64,000 bases of DNA from Pseudohongiella nitratireducens (GTDB lineage: Bacteria > Pseudomonadota > Gammaproteobacteria > Pseudomonadales > Pseudohongiellaceae), in the NCBI RefSeq assembly GCF_001642735.1, contig NZ_LWHM01000027.1, positions 1 to 64,000 of the forward strand. The letters run 5' to 3'. Shown in pieces: positions 13,370 to 21,054 of this stretch. The number at the start of each line of letters is the position of its first letter. Positions within the stretch are counted from its first letter, which is position 1. Made by a program: the position numbers and the translations under genes. The notes under the pieces were generated by a model, which worked only from the letters and a program-made list of their open reading frames with translations, searched no databases and was not told the DNA's origin.

Positions 13370-16006
13370 TCAAAGTTGGTCTTGGCGACCTCTGATATTT
13401 TGAGCCCAGCTCTCAAGAGCGGCGATTTCGTTCTCAATTTGGTCTGGTGACGGTAATCGAGGATTTAGTTCGCCGGGTTGGCTATGCAGCAGTTGAGAAC
13501 ATCGACCATAAGCATCACGCATGTCATGGCAATCTTGTTCTTGAAGAACAGTGAGACGGATTAACCCATCTGTTTGTACCTTTTTCGCCAGTCGCTTGAT
13601 GACCGGCGAAACTACGTCTTCGACGGCACGTTCCCAAGCCTCACGCAATTGTTCAGAGAATGAACGGACTTCCCGTCGCCAGTTTGCCTGGTCCCCCCGA
13701 TCATGATGAATCCTTACGTTACCCAAATGACGCCGCATCTGGGTAACAACTTTATCGATAGGTAAGACATTGGCAGGTGGTTCTGTATTACAGAATCCAG
13801 CAGCATTAGCTCCACGACTCACCACTCGATATGCAATTGGTACGGCAGCATGATCTCTGGTCTCTCGGCAGGCTTCCTCCAGTAGTACCAAAAAGGCAAT
13901 ATCATGCGTGAAAACTACCACTTGGCGGTTCAGGCTCTCTATGGCGAGTCTTTCAGCAACCCTGTCTCGGTGAATGTGGTCAAGAGATGAGACGGGATCG
14001 TCAAAGACGATTCCCGACGGTGTATCCAGGGTGGACAGCTCGCTCAGGAACGCCGCCAAAGCAACACACCGGTGCTCGCCCTCACTCAATATTCTTCCAA
14101 CAGGCTCATCAGGGTTGCTCATCATGCGAACATGGAACAAAGGAATGCCAGCAGAAGAGCGAGCATGCTTCAGTTCAACAGCATGTTGCTCAGCTATACC
14201 CAATCGAGCTACCTCCTGAGCAAAACGCGCACGAAGCCTGTCCGTAACGAGTCGTTTAGCGATCTCGGTGCTGAAAGTAGTAATTTTGTTGGTCGCGGTG
14301 GTTTTCTGCACCTTTTTGAGGCCGCTGACAGCTTTCAATCGTTTAATCTGTTCCAACACATCGGCTTTCACTGTGCCGAGCCATTGACGGGCAGCCAGCT
14401 CACTATGTTCAGCCACCAAAGCCTTTCTCTCAGGAGACTCTTTCTCGGCCACAAATCCAGCAGCCCGTTTCTCCAGGCCTTCAGAATGTGCAGCCATCTC
14501 CGCGTCTGGGACTTCCGCCTGAGTTGCATTGATGGCAACGCCTTTCAGGCCAACCGTCTTAAGAACCGAGCGTAGCCTCCAGGAGTTCTGAACGGCGCAT
14601 CGCTTTACAGTATTTGCCAGCTCTTCATCGCCTAGATTGTCCCTAATTAAGGAAGCTATTGCCTGAACGTCCTGCATAGAAATGTAAGTTGCCTCCAAAG
14701 CTGACCGAGCGGCCTGGTAGGCTTTTCGAGCTTCGTCTTCACGCTTTTTACTTTCATCCAGGACAAAGGATTCAAACTTATTGAGTCGCTCTGATGCTTC
14801 AGGGCCTAGCTTTTGATGACAGAGAACACAACGGGCATCTTCATCGGTGACAGGAAACTCCTTGTCAGGATACGCTCCCTGATTGGAGTATGTGCGAGCA
14901 GCTTCCCACAAAGAGCGCCACACATCCGAGCCAACCTGGGGAAGGGGCTCATCAGAAAACAAATCCGCAGAAACAAGAGCTGCCGCAGCCCGTGATCTCT
15001 CATAGGTTTCATACAACTGCTTAATATTGGTGACGTTCTCGTCACTAACAGCCTTGGCAAGCTTTTTGAGACGGTCCCTTGCTTTGTCGATCTGCGTTTT
15101 TTGTCCTTGAAGCTGCCGAGCAACCCGGACAGGATCATTTGCAAGATCGGCGGCAAGGGTTTTTAAGCGGGCTTCTTCCAATTCCGATAGTCCCGCTAAA
15201 CCCTCTACAGTTGCATCTGCCGTTTTGCTGGACAAGCCAGATAGAAGTTTTCCGACTTCTGTATCTGGTGCGCAGTCAGGACTATTTAGGATGGCCGGTG
15301 TTTGTCTCTCAATAACTCGGATCTCATCATCCAACTTACTCTTCAGTGTTTTACACGTTTCGGCCAGTGATGCCATTACGCGCAACGGTAAGGGGGTATA
15401 AGCTAAATCATTAGTAGCATCGACATGTACTGCGGCAGTGTTGCTGTCAAACACGCTGATGGCCGTAAGCCTGGGATCTGCGGTCGTTCCCTGACGCCAG
15501 GTTACCGACTGATTTTGTCCGCCGACTCGAAAGCTGACCTCCGCCTGGGGAATGCCACGCTCAGCGGCATATACATTCGGAAGAACTGTGTCATCCTTTG
15601 GCAGTCGAGCCCGGCAGGCCTGCTTCAAAACACGAGCATAGCCAGACTTACCGGCTCCATTGTCACCATAAATAACAGTTAACCCCGATTTTTGAAAAGT
15701 CAGGGTCTCACCGGATTGAAGAGCATTAACATGTTGTAGATTGTGAAGTTTTGAGAGGGAAACTTCTAAATTTGAGGCGGAGGGGTCTCGGACATGCTCG
15801 GCAGTAATTGGACGGCCTTCTTGCTCGCCTTTGCATATCCCCAACAGACTATCTAAATCTTCTTGACTGAGCCGTTCTTTGTCGCACAAACGACGTAGAG
15901 CATCTCTTTGCCACATAGGGCAGCTATTTGCCCAAGTGACAATCTCAGAAAGTGCCTGCGCTTCAGAGCTAGGTTGTGTCTGAGGTTCTACGTCCGATGT
16001 ACTCAT
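13370..16006 (-). CDS. AAA_13/SMC-like ATPase with zinc-hook CxxC
   Basis: An 878-aa ABC/SMC-type ATPase. The Walker A motif is GDNGAGKSGYARVLK (about residues 114-128), coiled-coil regions flank a zinc-hook-like CVLCHQ near residue 397, and the ABC signature region (ILSEGEHRCVALAAFLSEL) precedes Walker B in GIVFDDPVSSLDH and the switch His in VFTHD. The fold corresponds to the AAA_13 family (PF13166), which includes the RloC and PrrC anticodon nucleases and many defence-island ATPases. I could not identify an anticodon-nuclease triad. It starts behind AAGGAG as the last gene of a minus-strand operon with a restriction-modification pair, so an anti-phage or restriction-alleviation-sensing role is plausible. 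Confidence 0.75.
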   Translation of the reverse strand: MSTSDVEPQTQPSSEAQALSEIVTWANSCPMWQRDALRRLCDKERLSQEDLDSLLGICKGEQEGRPITAEHVRDPSASNLEVSLSKLHNLQHVNALQSGETLTFQKSGLTVIYGDNGAGKSGYARVLKQACRARLPKDDTVLPNVYAAERGIPQAEVSFRVGGQNQSVTWRQGTTADPRLTAISVFDSNTAAVHVDATNDLAYTPLPLRVMASLAETCKTLKSKLDDEIRVIERQTPAILNSPDCAPDTEVGKLLSGLSSKTADATVEGLAGLSELEEARLKTLAADLANDPVRVARQLQGQKTQIDKARDRLKKLAKAVSDENVTNIKQLYETYERSRAAAALVSADLFSDEPLPQVGSDVWRSLWEAARTYSNQGAYPDKEFPVTDEDARCVLCHQKLGPEASERLNKFESFVLDESKKREDEARKAYQAARSALEATYISMQDVQAIASLIRDNLGDEELANTVKRCAVQNSWRLRSVLKTVGLKGVAINATQAEVPDAEMAAHSEGLEKRAAGFVAEKESPERKALVAEHSELAARQWLGTVKADVLEQIKRLKAVSGLKKVQKTTATNKITTFSTEIAKRLVTDRLRARFAQEVARLGIAEQHAVELKHARSSAGIPLFHVRMMSNPDEPVGRILSEGEHRCVALAAFLSELSTLDTPSGIVFDDPVSSLDHIHRDRVAERLAIESLNRQVVVFTHDIAFLVLLEEACRETRDHAAVPIAYRVVSRGANAAGFCNTEPPANVLPIDKVVTQMRRHLGNVRIHHDRGDQANWRREVRSFSEQLREAWERAVEDVVSPVIKRLAKKVQTDGLIRLTVLQEQDCHDMRDAYGRCSQLLHSQPGELNPRLPSPDQIENEIAALESWAQNIRGRQDQL

Positions 16007-16023
16007 TATTGTCTCCTTACATT

Positions 16024-16158
16024 TCAGTGGCTACGACGAAAGCGTTTTTCTGCCCACCGCTCAAGTCGATCTGCATTCATATATAAGATGCCACACAGAG
16101 ACAATACAAAACCTATGAACCCTAGAGCTGTATACACAGTTATTGATAGATCAATCAT
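16024..16158 (-). CDS. 44-aa single-pass membrane microprotein
   Basis: A short ORF with a good ribosome-binding site (AGGGGGATAT before ATG 16156-16158) encoding 44 aa. One membrane helix (about residues 5-27, ITVYTALGFIGFVLSLCGILYM) is followed by a basic tail (RLERWAEKRFRRSH). It sits 29 bp after the restriction endonuclease gene and 17 bp before the ATPase gene on the same strand, so it is probably a real member of that operon. Small membrane proteins occur as effectors or sensors in defence loci, but nothing here proves that. Confidence 0.55.
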   Translation of the reverse strand: MIDLSITVYTALGFIGFVLSLCGILYMNADRLERWAEKRFRRSH

Positions 16159-16187
16159 ATATCCCCCTAAATACTAATATGGTTTAT

Positions 16188-17285
16188 TCAGATTAAAGAA
16201 AACTCGGACAATATGTGAGACTCGCCATCCTTGAGCTCAATAATGTTGCTAGGTTCTGAACAAAACCAAGCATATGTTCCCCATGCTAGCTCTGACATCG
16301 CTTTTTTGAATGCTGGTGCGGAGCGATCTTGGAAGGCAGTAACAAATGCTAAATGCTCAGGGCTAAACCCCGCTTCCACCGCGATCTCAGTTAATTTCTT
16401 TTTACGGACAGAGTTTACTGGGCCATCAGAGGCTACGATCTCAATGAAAACGAAAAGCATATCGCTGCCATCTGTCTTGGTCCCCAAATCAACCAATATG
16501 ACATCCGGTAGTGTCTTTGATGGGTCGATCTTCAGTTTCAACCTACTGGCGAGATCAATTCCAACTTTTTCACCGGATTGTGATAACCACAAGACAGCGG
16601 GATTCTTGAGGAACTTAGGCGCAAAATCCTCGATAACGCACTTTCCAATAACACCAGAAGGCCCTGACTCAAGGGTTACCACACCAGCGTTGGGTAACGT
16701 GGCTGTGATGGTATCGGAGTTGGCCGCAGCCGCGTTCGCTCCCAACAATCTTATCCGGCTGAGTGCCGCCGGATTGAGGTGTGATTTCTGCCAGGCAAGA
16801 ATCGCATCCTCCAATTGCTGGCCGACTAAGCTCTCATCAAAAAGAGCCGCAAATTTTTGAGTCATCGCATATTTTGGTAGCGGCGTAGTGACGGGCAAAC
16901 CAGTTCTCTCCAAAACCGCCCCCAAAGCGATGAACCCATACCGTATAGTCTCATCTCTGACGGGCTCTCGTGAGTTCGGAGCGTACCAAGTGTTAGCTGG
17001 CCGCTCCTTCTTGCTGGAGAGGGCCTGTTCGACCCAAGCGTTGCGCTCTTCATCCGACAGTAGCACCGCCTGCTCATCCGACATGTCAGTAACTTGGCTC
17101 GGACGAATCCAGCGCTCCTGGCCGTCAATCGCTCCTGCATAGAACATTACATAAAGCGTGCGGGCCGCCATTTCGCGGGTAACGTAGTTGCGATTTTCTG
17201 TCCCATCTGGGAATATCTGTGGCAATCGCTCAGCGATTACCTCCAGTTTTGGTACTTTCGGCCAGCTCAACTTTGTTCTCTCCAT
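16188..17285 (-). CDS. BsuBI/PstI-family type II restriction endonuclease
   Basis: A 365-aa protein with the hallmark C-terminal block of the BsuBI_PstI_RE family (PF06616): LPDVILVDLG, then LFVFIEIVASDGPVNSVRKK, which holds the metal-binding Asp and Glu of a PD-(D/E)xK-type site. Length is near that of family enzymes, which cut CTGCAG. The N-terminal half is helical and probably contributes DNA recognition. Its start lies inside the last 56 bp of the methyltransferase gene, so expression is translationally coupled. The specificity here is unproven because family members can diverge. Confidence 0.85.
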   Translation of the reverse strand: MERTKLSWPKVPKLEVIAERLPQIFPDGTENRNYVTREMAARTLYVMFYAGAIDGQERWIRPSQVTDMSDEQAVLLSDEERNAWVEQALSSKKERPANTWYAPNSREPVRDETIRYGFIALGAVLERTGLPVTTPLPKYAMTQKFAALFDESLVGQQLEDAILAWQKSHLNPAALSRIRLLGANAAAANSDTITATLPNAGVVTLESGPSGVIGKCVIEDFAPKFLKNPAVLWLSQSGEKVGIDLASRLKLKIDPSKTLPDVILVDLGTKTDGSDMLFVFIEIVASDGPVNSVRKKKLTEIAVEAGFSPEHLAFVTAFQDRSAPAFKKAMSELAWGTYAWFCSEPSNIIELKDGESHILSEFSLI

Positions 17286-19059
17286 ACAGTTTGGCTACAC
17301 ATTTCTCAATCGTGAGTCTATCAGAACCGGCCAAAATGATCTTCTGCAGCTTTGTCAAGCCTTCAATCGTAGGTAGAGGAACCGACATCAGCTCATAGGC
17401 AGAGACCGCAACACTACCGCTTATACAGCGATATATGCGGTCGAAGACCTCTGAGTTGAGGAGAGCGTTAATCGTTTCGACAGTCACCTCTCTGATCAGA
17501 CCGTCGGAGTAAACAATATTCAAATGATTCTCAACTACAACGCCGTTGTTTCGGTCGATAAAGTCTTGGGGGATGACTGCGCCCAAAACCCGACGACTCT
17601 GTTCTTTTGATGTAGTCCTCTGGACTAAAACACATGACTCCCGTGTAATAAGGTGTTGTTGGTTGTTTTTCACCTCGATATAGGGGACATGATTCCGTTT
17701 CACTGCTGAGAATTTAAATCCTTGAGCTGTAACTGACTCGGCCCATATCAACGGTAACGAATCTTTCGTCTTTTCTGATTTGAGCTGAGTTTTATGCCGG
17801 TTCCAAACCAACTTTCCAGTAGATACAACATATCCAAGGTCAGGAAGCCGTGTTTGCATCTTTTTAATACGGTTAAGTAAAGCTGCGTCTTTTGACACCC
17901 TGGGGATTAGCCAAGGCCCATCGCCCTTAACAATACCCACTTTACCGATATGCTCTACTTTGGCTTCATTAAGCCCTTGCGGGACGAGAAGTGATACTTT
18001 AGAGGGGCTACGTCGCGCTCCCTTCTTAAAGGTCGTCAGCAATGTTTCCTGAAGCACATCATCAAATACTCCTTCTCGGTTAGAGATGAAGTCGAAAGCT
18101 CGTGGGGCTGCTTCAGTAAGTAGCAATTCTCGTAGCGCCTTGAAATACTGACCGCCCAGAAATGATGTTGGCGTTAGGTAGGCGATGACTCCATCTTTCT
18201 TAGCAGTTCTCAATGCAAGATCGGTAAACAAGCCATAAAGATTGGCGTGACCGAACAATGAACGTGCGTACTTATCTCTTAATGTTGCATCAAGCGTAAC
18301 TTTCCCATATGGAGGATTGCCAATTACCAAATCAAATTTTGTCGATGACTCATATGCGAGTGCGTCACCAACAGTTATTACCTCCTTTGGTAACCTCTTC
18401 CGCGCCTTAATGCACAAATCAATGAGTACCGATTCAAGAAGAACATGAGTCATCCAGGCGGCAAAGGGATCTATCTCTACCCCTTTCAGTCGCTTACCTA
18501 TCTGCCGAATCTTCCACTCTGCTGATGTGTTTTTCGATTTTTCAAGCATTCTTGTTGCTACAGGTGCTAAGAATGCCCCTCCACCACAGGCCGGGTCTAT
18601 TATGGACGCTTTACTGAAGTCAACCCCAGCATCTTCGGATAAATCAAGTAGACGGGAAACTAAAGGAGGCGGCGTATAGTAAGCTCCCAGCTTTGAGCGG
18701 AAAGCCACTGGTAACATCGCTGTATAGATTGAGCCAATCAAAAATCCCGCATCAATATCGGGAAACTGAGCGATTACTCGCCCTGTACTTTTTGCAACGT
18801 CTTCAGCGTCTGACGCAACATCAGCGAGAAATGTATCACGGGGAACCGGAAAAATTTTAAGCTTAGAGCCGTGGCGCGAATTAACCTCATTCCAATATGA
18901 AGTCACCAGAACGGCACAATATGATCGAGCTACAGCCAGACGATGCTCATCATCTGAGATAGAGCTGGCATACCCCCGTGCCATGCTTTTACATGCGTCA
19001 TACCTGACAAGAGGCTCTTCCGATTCGCTTAAAATATCCTGAAAGTGATACGCATTCAT
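17230..19059 (-). CDS. Type II N6-adenine DNA methyltransferase
   Basis: A 609-aa methyltransferase. Motif I is DPACGGGAFLAPVA (about residues 155-168, S-adenosylmethionine binding) and motif IV is the catalytic NPPYGK within VIGNPPYGKVTL (about residue 249), typical of N6-adenine enzymes of the Eco57I-like/M.BsuBI/M.PstI type. The C-terminal half should hold the target-recognition region. It would protect the cognate site from the overlapping endonuclease. Its start overlaps the serine-recombinase stop by 4 bp, an unusual coupling of a recombinase to a restriction-modification pair. Confidence 0.88.
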   Translation of the reverse strand: MNAYHFQDILSESEEPLVRYDACKSMARGYASSISDDEHRLAVARSYCAVLVTSYWNEVNSRHGSKLKIFPVPRDTFLADVASDAEDVAKSTGRVIAQFPDIDAGFLIGSIYTAMLPVAFRSKLGAYYTPPPLVSRLLDLSEDAGVDFSKASIIDPACGGGAFLAPVATRMLEKSKNTSAEWKIRQIGKRLKGVEIDPFAAWMTHVLLESVLIDLCIKARKRLPKEVITVGDALAYESSTKFDLVIGNPPYGKVTLDATLRDKYARSLFGHANLYGLFTDLALRTAKKDGVIAYLTPTSFLGGQYFKALRELLLTEAAPRAFDFISNREGVFDDVLQETLLTTFKKGARRSPSKVSLLVPQGLNEAKVEHIGKVGIVKGDGPWLIPRVSKDAALLNRIKKMQTRLPDLGYVVSTGKLVWNRHKTQLKSEKTKDSLPLIWAESVTAQGFKFSAVKRNHVPYIEVKNNQQHLITRESCVLVQRTTSKEQSRRVLGAVIPQDFIDRNNGVVVENHLNIVYSDGLIREVTVETINALLNSEVFDRIYRCISGSVAVSAYELMSVPLPTIEGLTKLQKIILAGSDRLTIEKCVAKLYGENKVELAESTKTGGNR

Positions 19060-19640
19060 GCCTTCGTACCCTCGCGGTCAGGTTTAACTACCCCGACCCT
19101 GTTGTAAATAGTAGTTCTTGAGACTCCAAATCGCTTGGCAATATCAGAGACGGGTATATTTGGATCCTTGAGTAAAGCTTTAATCTCGCGAATGTCTTTC
19201 TGTTTCAGCTTTGGTTTACGTCCACCAAGTCGGCCACGCGCCCGCGCAGCCTTCAATCCAGCTCGTGTTCTCTCGCTGATTAGGTTTCTCTCAAATTCAG
19301 CAAGTGCAGCAAATACGTGAAAAACCAGCTTTCCAGAGGCACTTGTCGTTTCAATCTTTTCTTGAAGACTCTCAAATCCGATTTTCTGTTCTTCCAGGGT
19401 CGTCACGAGTTTGACCAAATCACCCAAGCTTCGTCCCAGACGGTCCAGCCTCCAAACCACCAACGTGTCGCCTGAACGCAGAGCTTTCAGGCAAGCCTCA
19501 AGCTCCGGCCTTTCAGTGTTCTTCCCACTGGCTTTGTCTTCATAGATGACCTGGCAGCCCGCTTTCTCCAAAGCATCCCTTTGGAGGTGCAGGTTTTGAT
19601 CATCCGTTGAAACGCGGGCATAGCCAATACGTTGATTCAT
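19056..19640 (-). CDS. Serine recombinase (resolvase/invertase family)
   Basis: From ATG 19638-19640 this encodes 194 aa; a TTG 6 bp earlier is unlikely. The N-terminal resolvase domain includes IGYARVSTDDQN with the nucleophilic Ser (residue 10), the conserved RLDRLGRSL (about 69-77) and AEFERNLISERTRAGL. The C-terminal helix-turn-helix is VSDIAKRFGVSRTTIYN. The size fits Tn3-type resolvases and Hin-type invertases. It is the first gene of the restriction-modification/ATPase operon and overlaps the methyltransferase start. Imperfect inverted repeats at 19713-19754 upstream could be its binding site. SGI1 also carries a resolvase gene toward its right end. Confidence 0.85.
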   Translation of the reverse strand: MNQRIGYARVSTDDQNLHLQRDALEKAGCQVIYEDKASGKNTERPELEACLKALRSGDTLVVWRLDRLGRSLGDLVKLVTTLEEQKIGFESLQEKIETTSASGKLVFHVFAALAEFERNLISERTRAGLKAARARGRLGGRKPKLKQKDIREIKALLKDPNIPVSDIAKRFGVSRTTIYNRVGVVKPDREGTKA

Positions 19641-19712
19641 GTACAATTAATTTACATAGAAAAATATACGAGTATTTTAACAGATTGCACACCGAGAATC
19701 CATGCGAAATGG

Positions 19713-19754
19713 CACCTTCTCAAGGTGTTCACAAAACGGTGGTTTGTTGGACAC
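19713..19754. repeat. Inverted repeats upstream of recombinase (candidate res site)
   Basis: CACCTT, CTC, AAGGTG forms a perfect dyad at 19713-19727. Overlapping it, 19725-19754 is a 30-bp imperfect dyad with GTGTTCACAAAAC and GTTTGTTGGACAC half-sites (10 of 13 matching). The size fits a serine-resolvase crossover site, and it lies 75-115 bp upstream of the recombinase start. Function is inferred. Confidence 0.4.
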
Positions 19755-19794
19755 AAATGAGGGTTCGGCTCTATTTATGAAGAAAACTTGATCT

Positions 19795-19836
19795 ATAGGT
19801 TAAACCATGTATAGTTCTATATATGATTTAACCTAT
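19795..19836. promoter_or_regulatory. 42-bp dyad operator
   Basis: Perfect 10-bp outer arms (ATAGGTTAAA and TTTAACCTAT) surround an inner dyad with TATAG-TT-CTATA, so nearly the whole 42 bp is palindromic. It ends 12 bp before the start at 19849 and overlaps the region where its promoter must lie. It is a strong candidate for autoregulation by the adjacent protein and could also affect the divergent recombinase operon. Confidence 0.6.
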
Positions 19837-19848
19837 GGAGGTGGTAAG

Positions 19849-20478
19849 ATGCCAGTCACAATAAACGTTTCAGATGATGTGTACCGCAGATTGGAAGGGT
19901 TGGCTGTCGGGTTCGACACGCCAGAGAGAGTGATCGAGCGACTACTCGACTCGGTTGAGGAGAGCGGGCCGAAGTCCAGTGAAAGCAAACCCTCCCTAAC
20001 CTTTGTTCCTGATGAGGTGGCGTTCAAAAATGAGCTGATAGCTCGCAAGAAGGCACAGGTCGTTCTTCATCTGAAAAATGGAGACCGAGATGTCATTCAC
20101 TGGAATGCTTCTAGGTTCCAGCCCAGCTCAAACCTGCGAGCTAATTTATGGTCAGGCATTCTGAGGAACTGGAAGGATAAAGGCATCACCTCTGCGGAAC
20201 TTTCAGTTCTCCCCCAGGGCCGCAACCACCCTGACGACAACACCGATCTCCTAATCGCTATTGCCGGAGAGGTTCGCTGGACGCTTGAAGAGGTAGAGCG
20301 GTACTTTGAGGAATATGACCTAGTTAGCAGTGACGACGGCCATCCCTACTACTACCTCGCGACCTTCAGTGATGAGACTCCTGACGAGCTGAAGCAAATC
20401 GCCGGGCTGAACAGCTCAAATCAGCTTCATCTGGACCTCAACATCATTCCAGATGAAGATCGGGGAGAGATCGAGTAG
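19849..20478 (+). CDS. Uncharacterised protein with ribbon-helix-helix-like N-terminus
   Basis: From ATG 19849, behind GGAGGTGG, this encodes 209 aa; an upstream in-frame ATG would place the coding start inside the dyad operator. Residues 1-35 (VTINVSDDVYRRLEGLA ... ERVIERLLDS) look like a ribbon-helix-helix DNA-binding unit. The rest is an acidic alpha/beta domain with a WTLEEVERYFEEYDLV helix and a DGHPYYYLATF strand that I do not recognise. The 42-bp dyad in front suggests autorepression. It is the last gene before the attachment site and is divergent from the recombinase and restriction-modification operon, which it might also control. Confidence 0.65.
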   Translation: MPVTINVSDDVYRRLEGLAVGFDTPERVIERLLDSVEESGPKSSESKPSLTFVPDEVAFKNELIARKKAQVVLHLKNGDRDVIHWNASRFQPSSNLRANLWSGILRNWKDKGITSAELSVLPQGRNHPDDNTDLLIAIAGEVRWTLEEVERYFEEYDLVSSDDGHPYYYLATFSDETPDELKQIAGLNSSNQLHLDLNIIPDEDRGEIE

Positions 20479-20494
20479 AGTAATAGCAGTTTAT

Positions 20495-20570
20495 AATCAA
20501 TACGTTATGTGGGCTTAGGTTAGCGAATTTTGATCCCTATTTACTCCCTAGCAACCATAACGTATTGATT
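20495..20570. repeat. 15-bp inverted repeat beside attR
   Basis: AATCAATACGTTATG at 20495-20509 and CATAACGTATTGATT at 20556-20570 are exact reverse complements separated by 46 bp, in the non-coding end of the island 17 bp before attR. The spacing suits integrase or excisionase arm-type binding sites. A transcription terminator is less likely because the loop is long. This accounts for the otherwise empty stretch 20479-20587. Confidence 0.55.
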
Positions 20571-20587
20571 TATATGTATTCTTTACA

Positions 20588-20605
20588 TTCTGCATCGGAA
20601 AATAA
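20588..20605 (+). other. attR: attR: 3' end of mnmE (trmE), island right boundary
   Basis: TTCTGCATCGGAAAATAA encodes Phe-Cys-Ile-Gly-Lys-stop, the conserved C-terminus of MnmE/TrmE, with no mnmE coding sequence upstream. SGI1 integrates at exactly this place and leaves an 18-bp repeat of closely similar sequence (TTCTGTATCGGTAAGTAA type). Chromosomal oriC sequence begins directly after it, as expected where mnmE normally precedes oriC and mnmG. The left repeat, intact mnmE and the integrase gene should lie left of the window. Confidence 0.85.
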
Positions 20606-21054
20606 CTGTCCACTCCTTATACATACTTATACCACTTTTCCCACAAGAAATTATTCGCTCAGTTTTGACGCGTATTACCTGTGCATAAGCCAGACATAAC
20701 TGTGCATAACTCTGTGATCAGATTGAGGGCGTTTTTAAGCCTGTGTATAAATCGCTGTTCTATACACAGCAAAGTCCCTGCTTGAACCCAAGTTGAACAT
20801 AACTTACGAACCGATTTATACCGAATGCATCTTATTGTTTTAAATAGATAATATTGCGTTGTTAACAGAAAACAGTTTTACCATTAACATTAACAATATC
20901 TATCTTTATATATATTTAATTAAATAACTTATGTTAATCAGTTAATAAAAACCGCTTTACAAAAGTTGTGGATTATTTTTCACATCAGGCCTTTAAATTT
21001 TGTCGTTAAGGCTTATACTTAGCGGCCCATTTCCACTAAATTGCGTTCACTCTC
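20606..21054. other. oriC: Candidate chromosomal oriC upstream of mnmG
   Basis: This 449-bp gene-free stretch holds several DnaA boxes. TTATNCACA matches read on the minus strand are at 20680-20688, 20701-20709 and 20742-20750. One-mismatch boxes are at 20617-20625, 20760-20768 and 20967-20975 (minus). An AT-rich tract at about 20850-20955 would serve as the unwinding element. The location next to mnmG is the oriC site in Escherichia and Vibrio. Only one GATC is seen, so Dam/SeqA-style control looks weak. The mnmG promoter must also lie here. Confidence 0.7.

Noticed and set aside
19056-19640. Serine recombinase as the enzyme that integrated the island at mnmE
   Set aside because: It is of small resolvase/invertase size and lacks the large C-terminal part of serine integrases. 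SGI1-type integration uses a tyrosine integrase.
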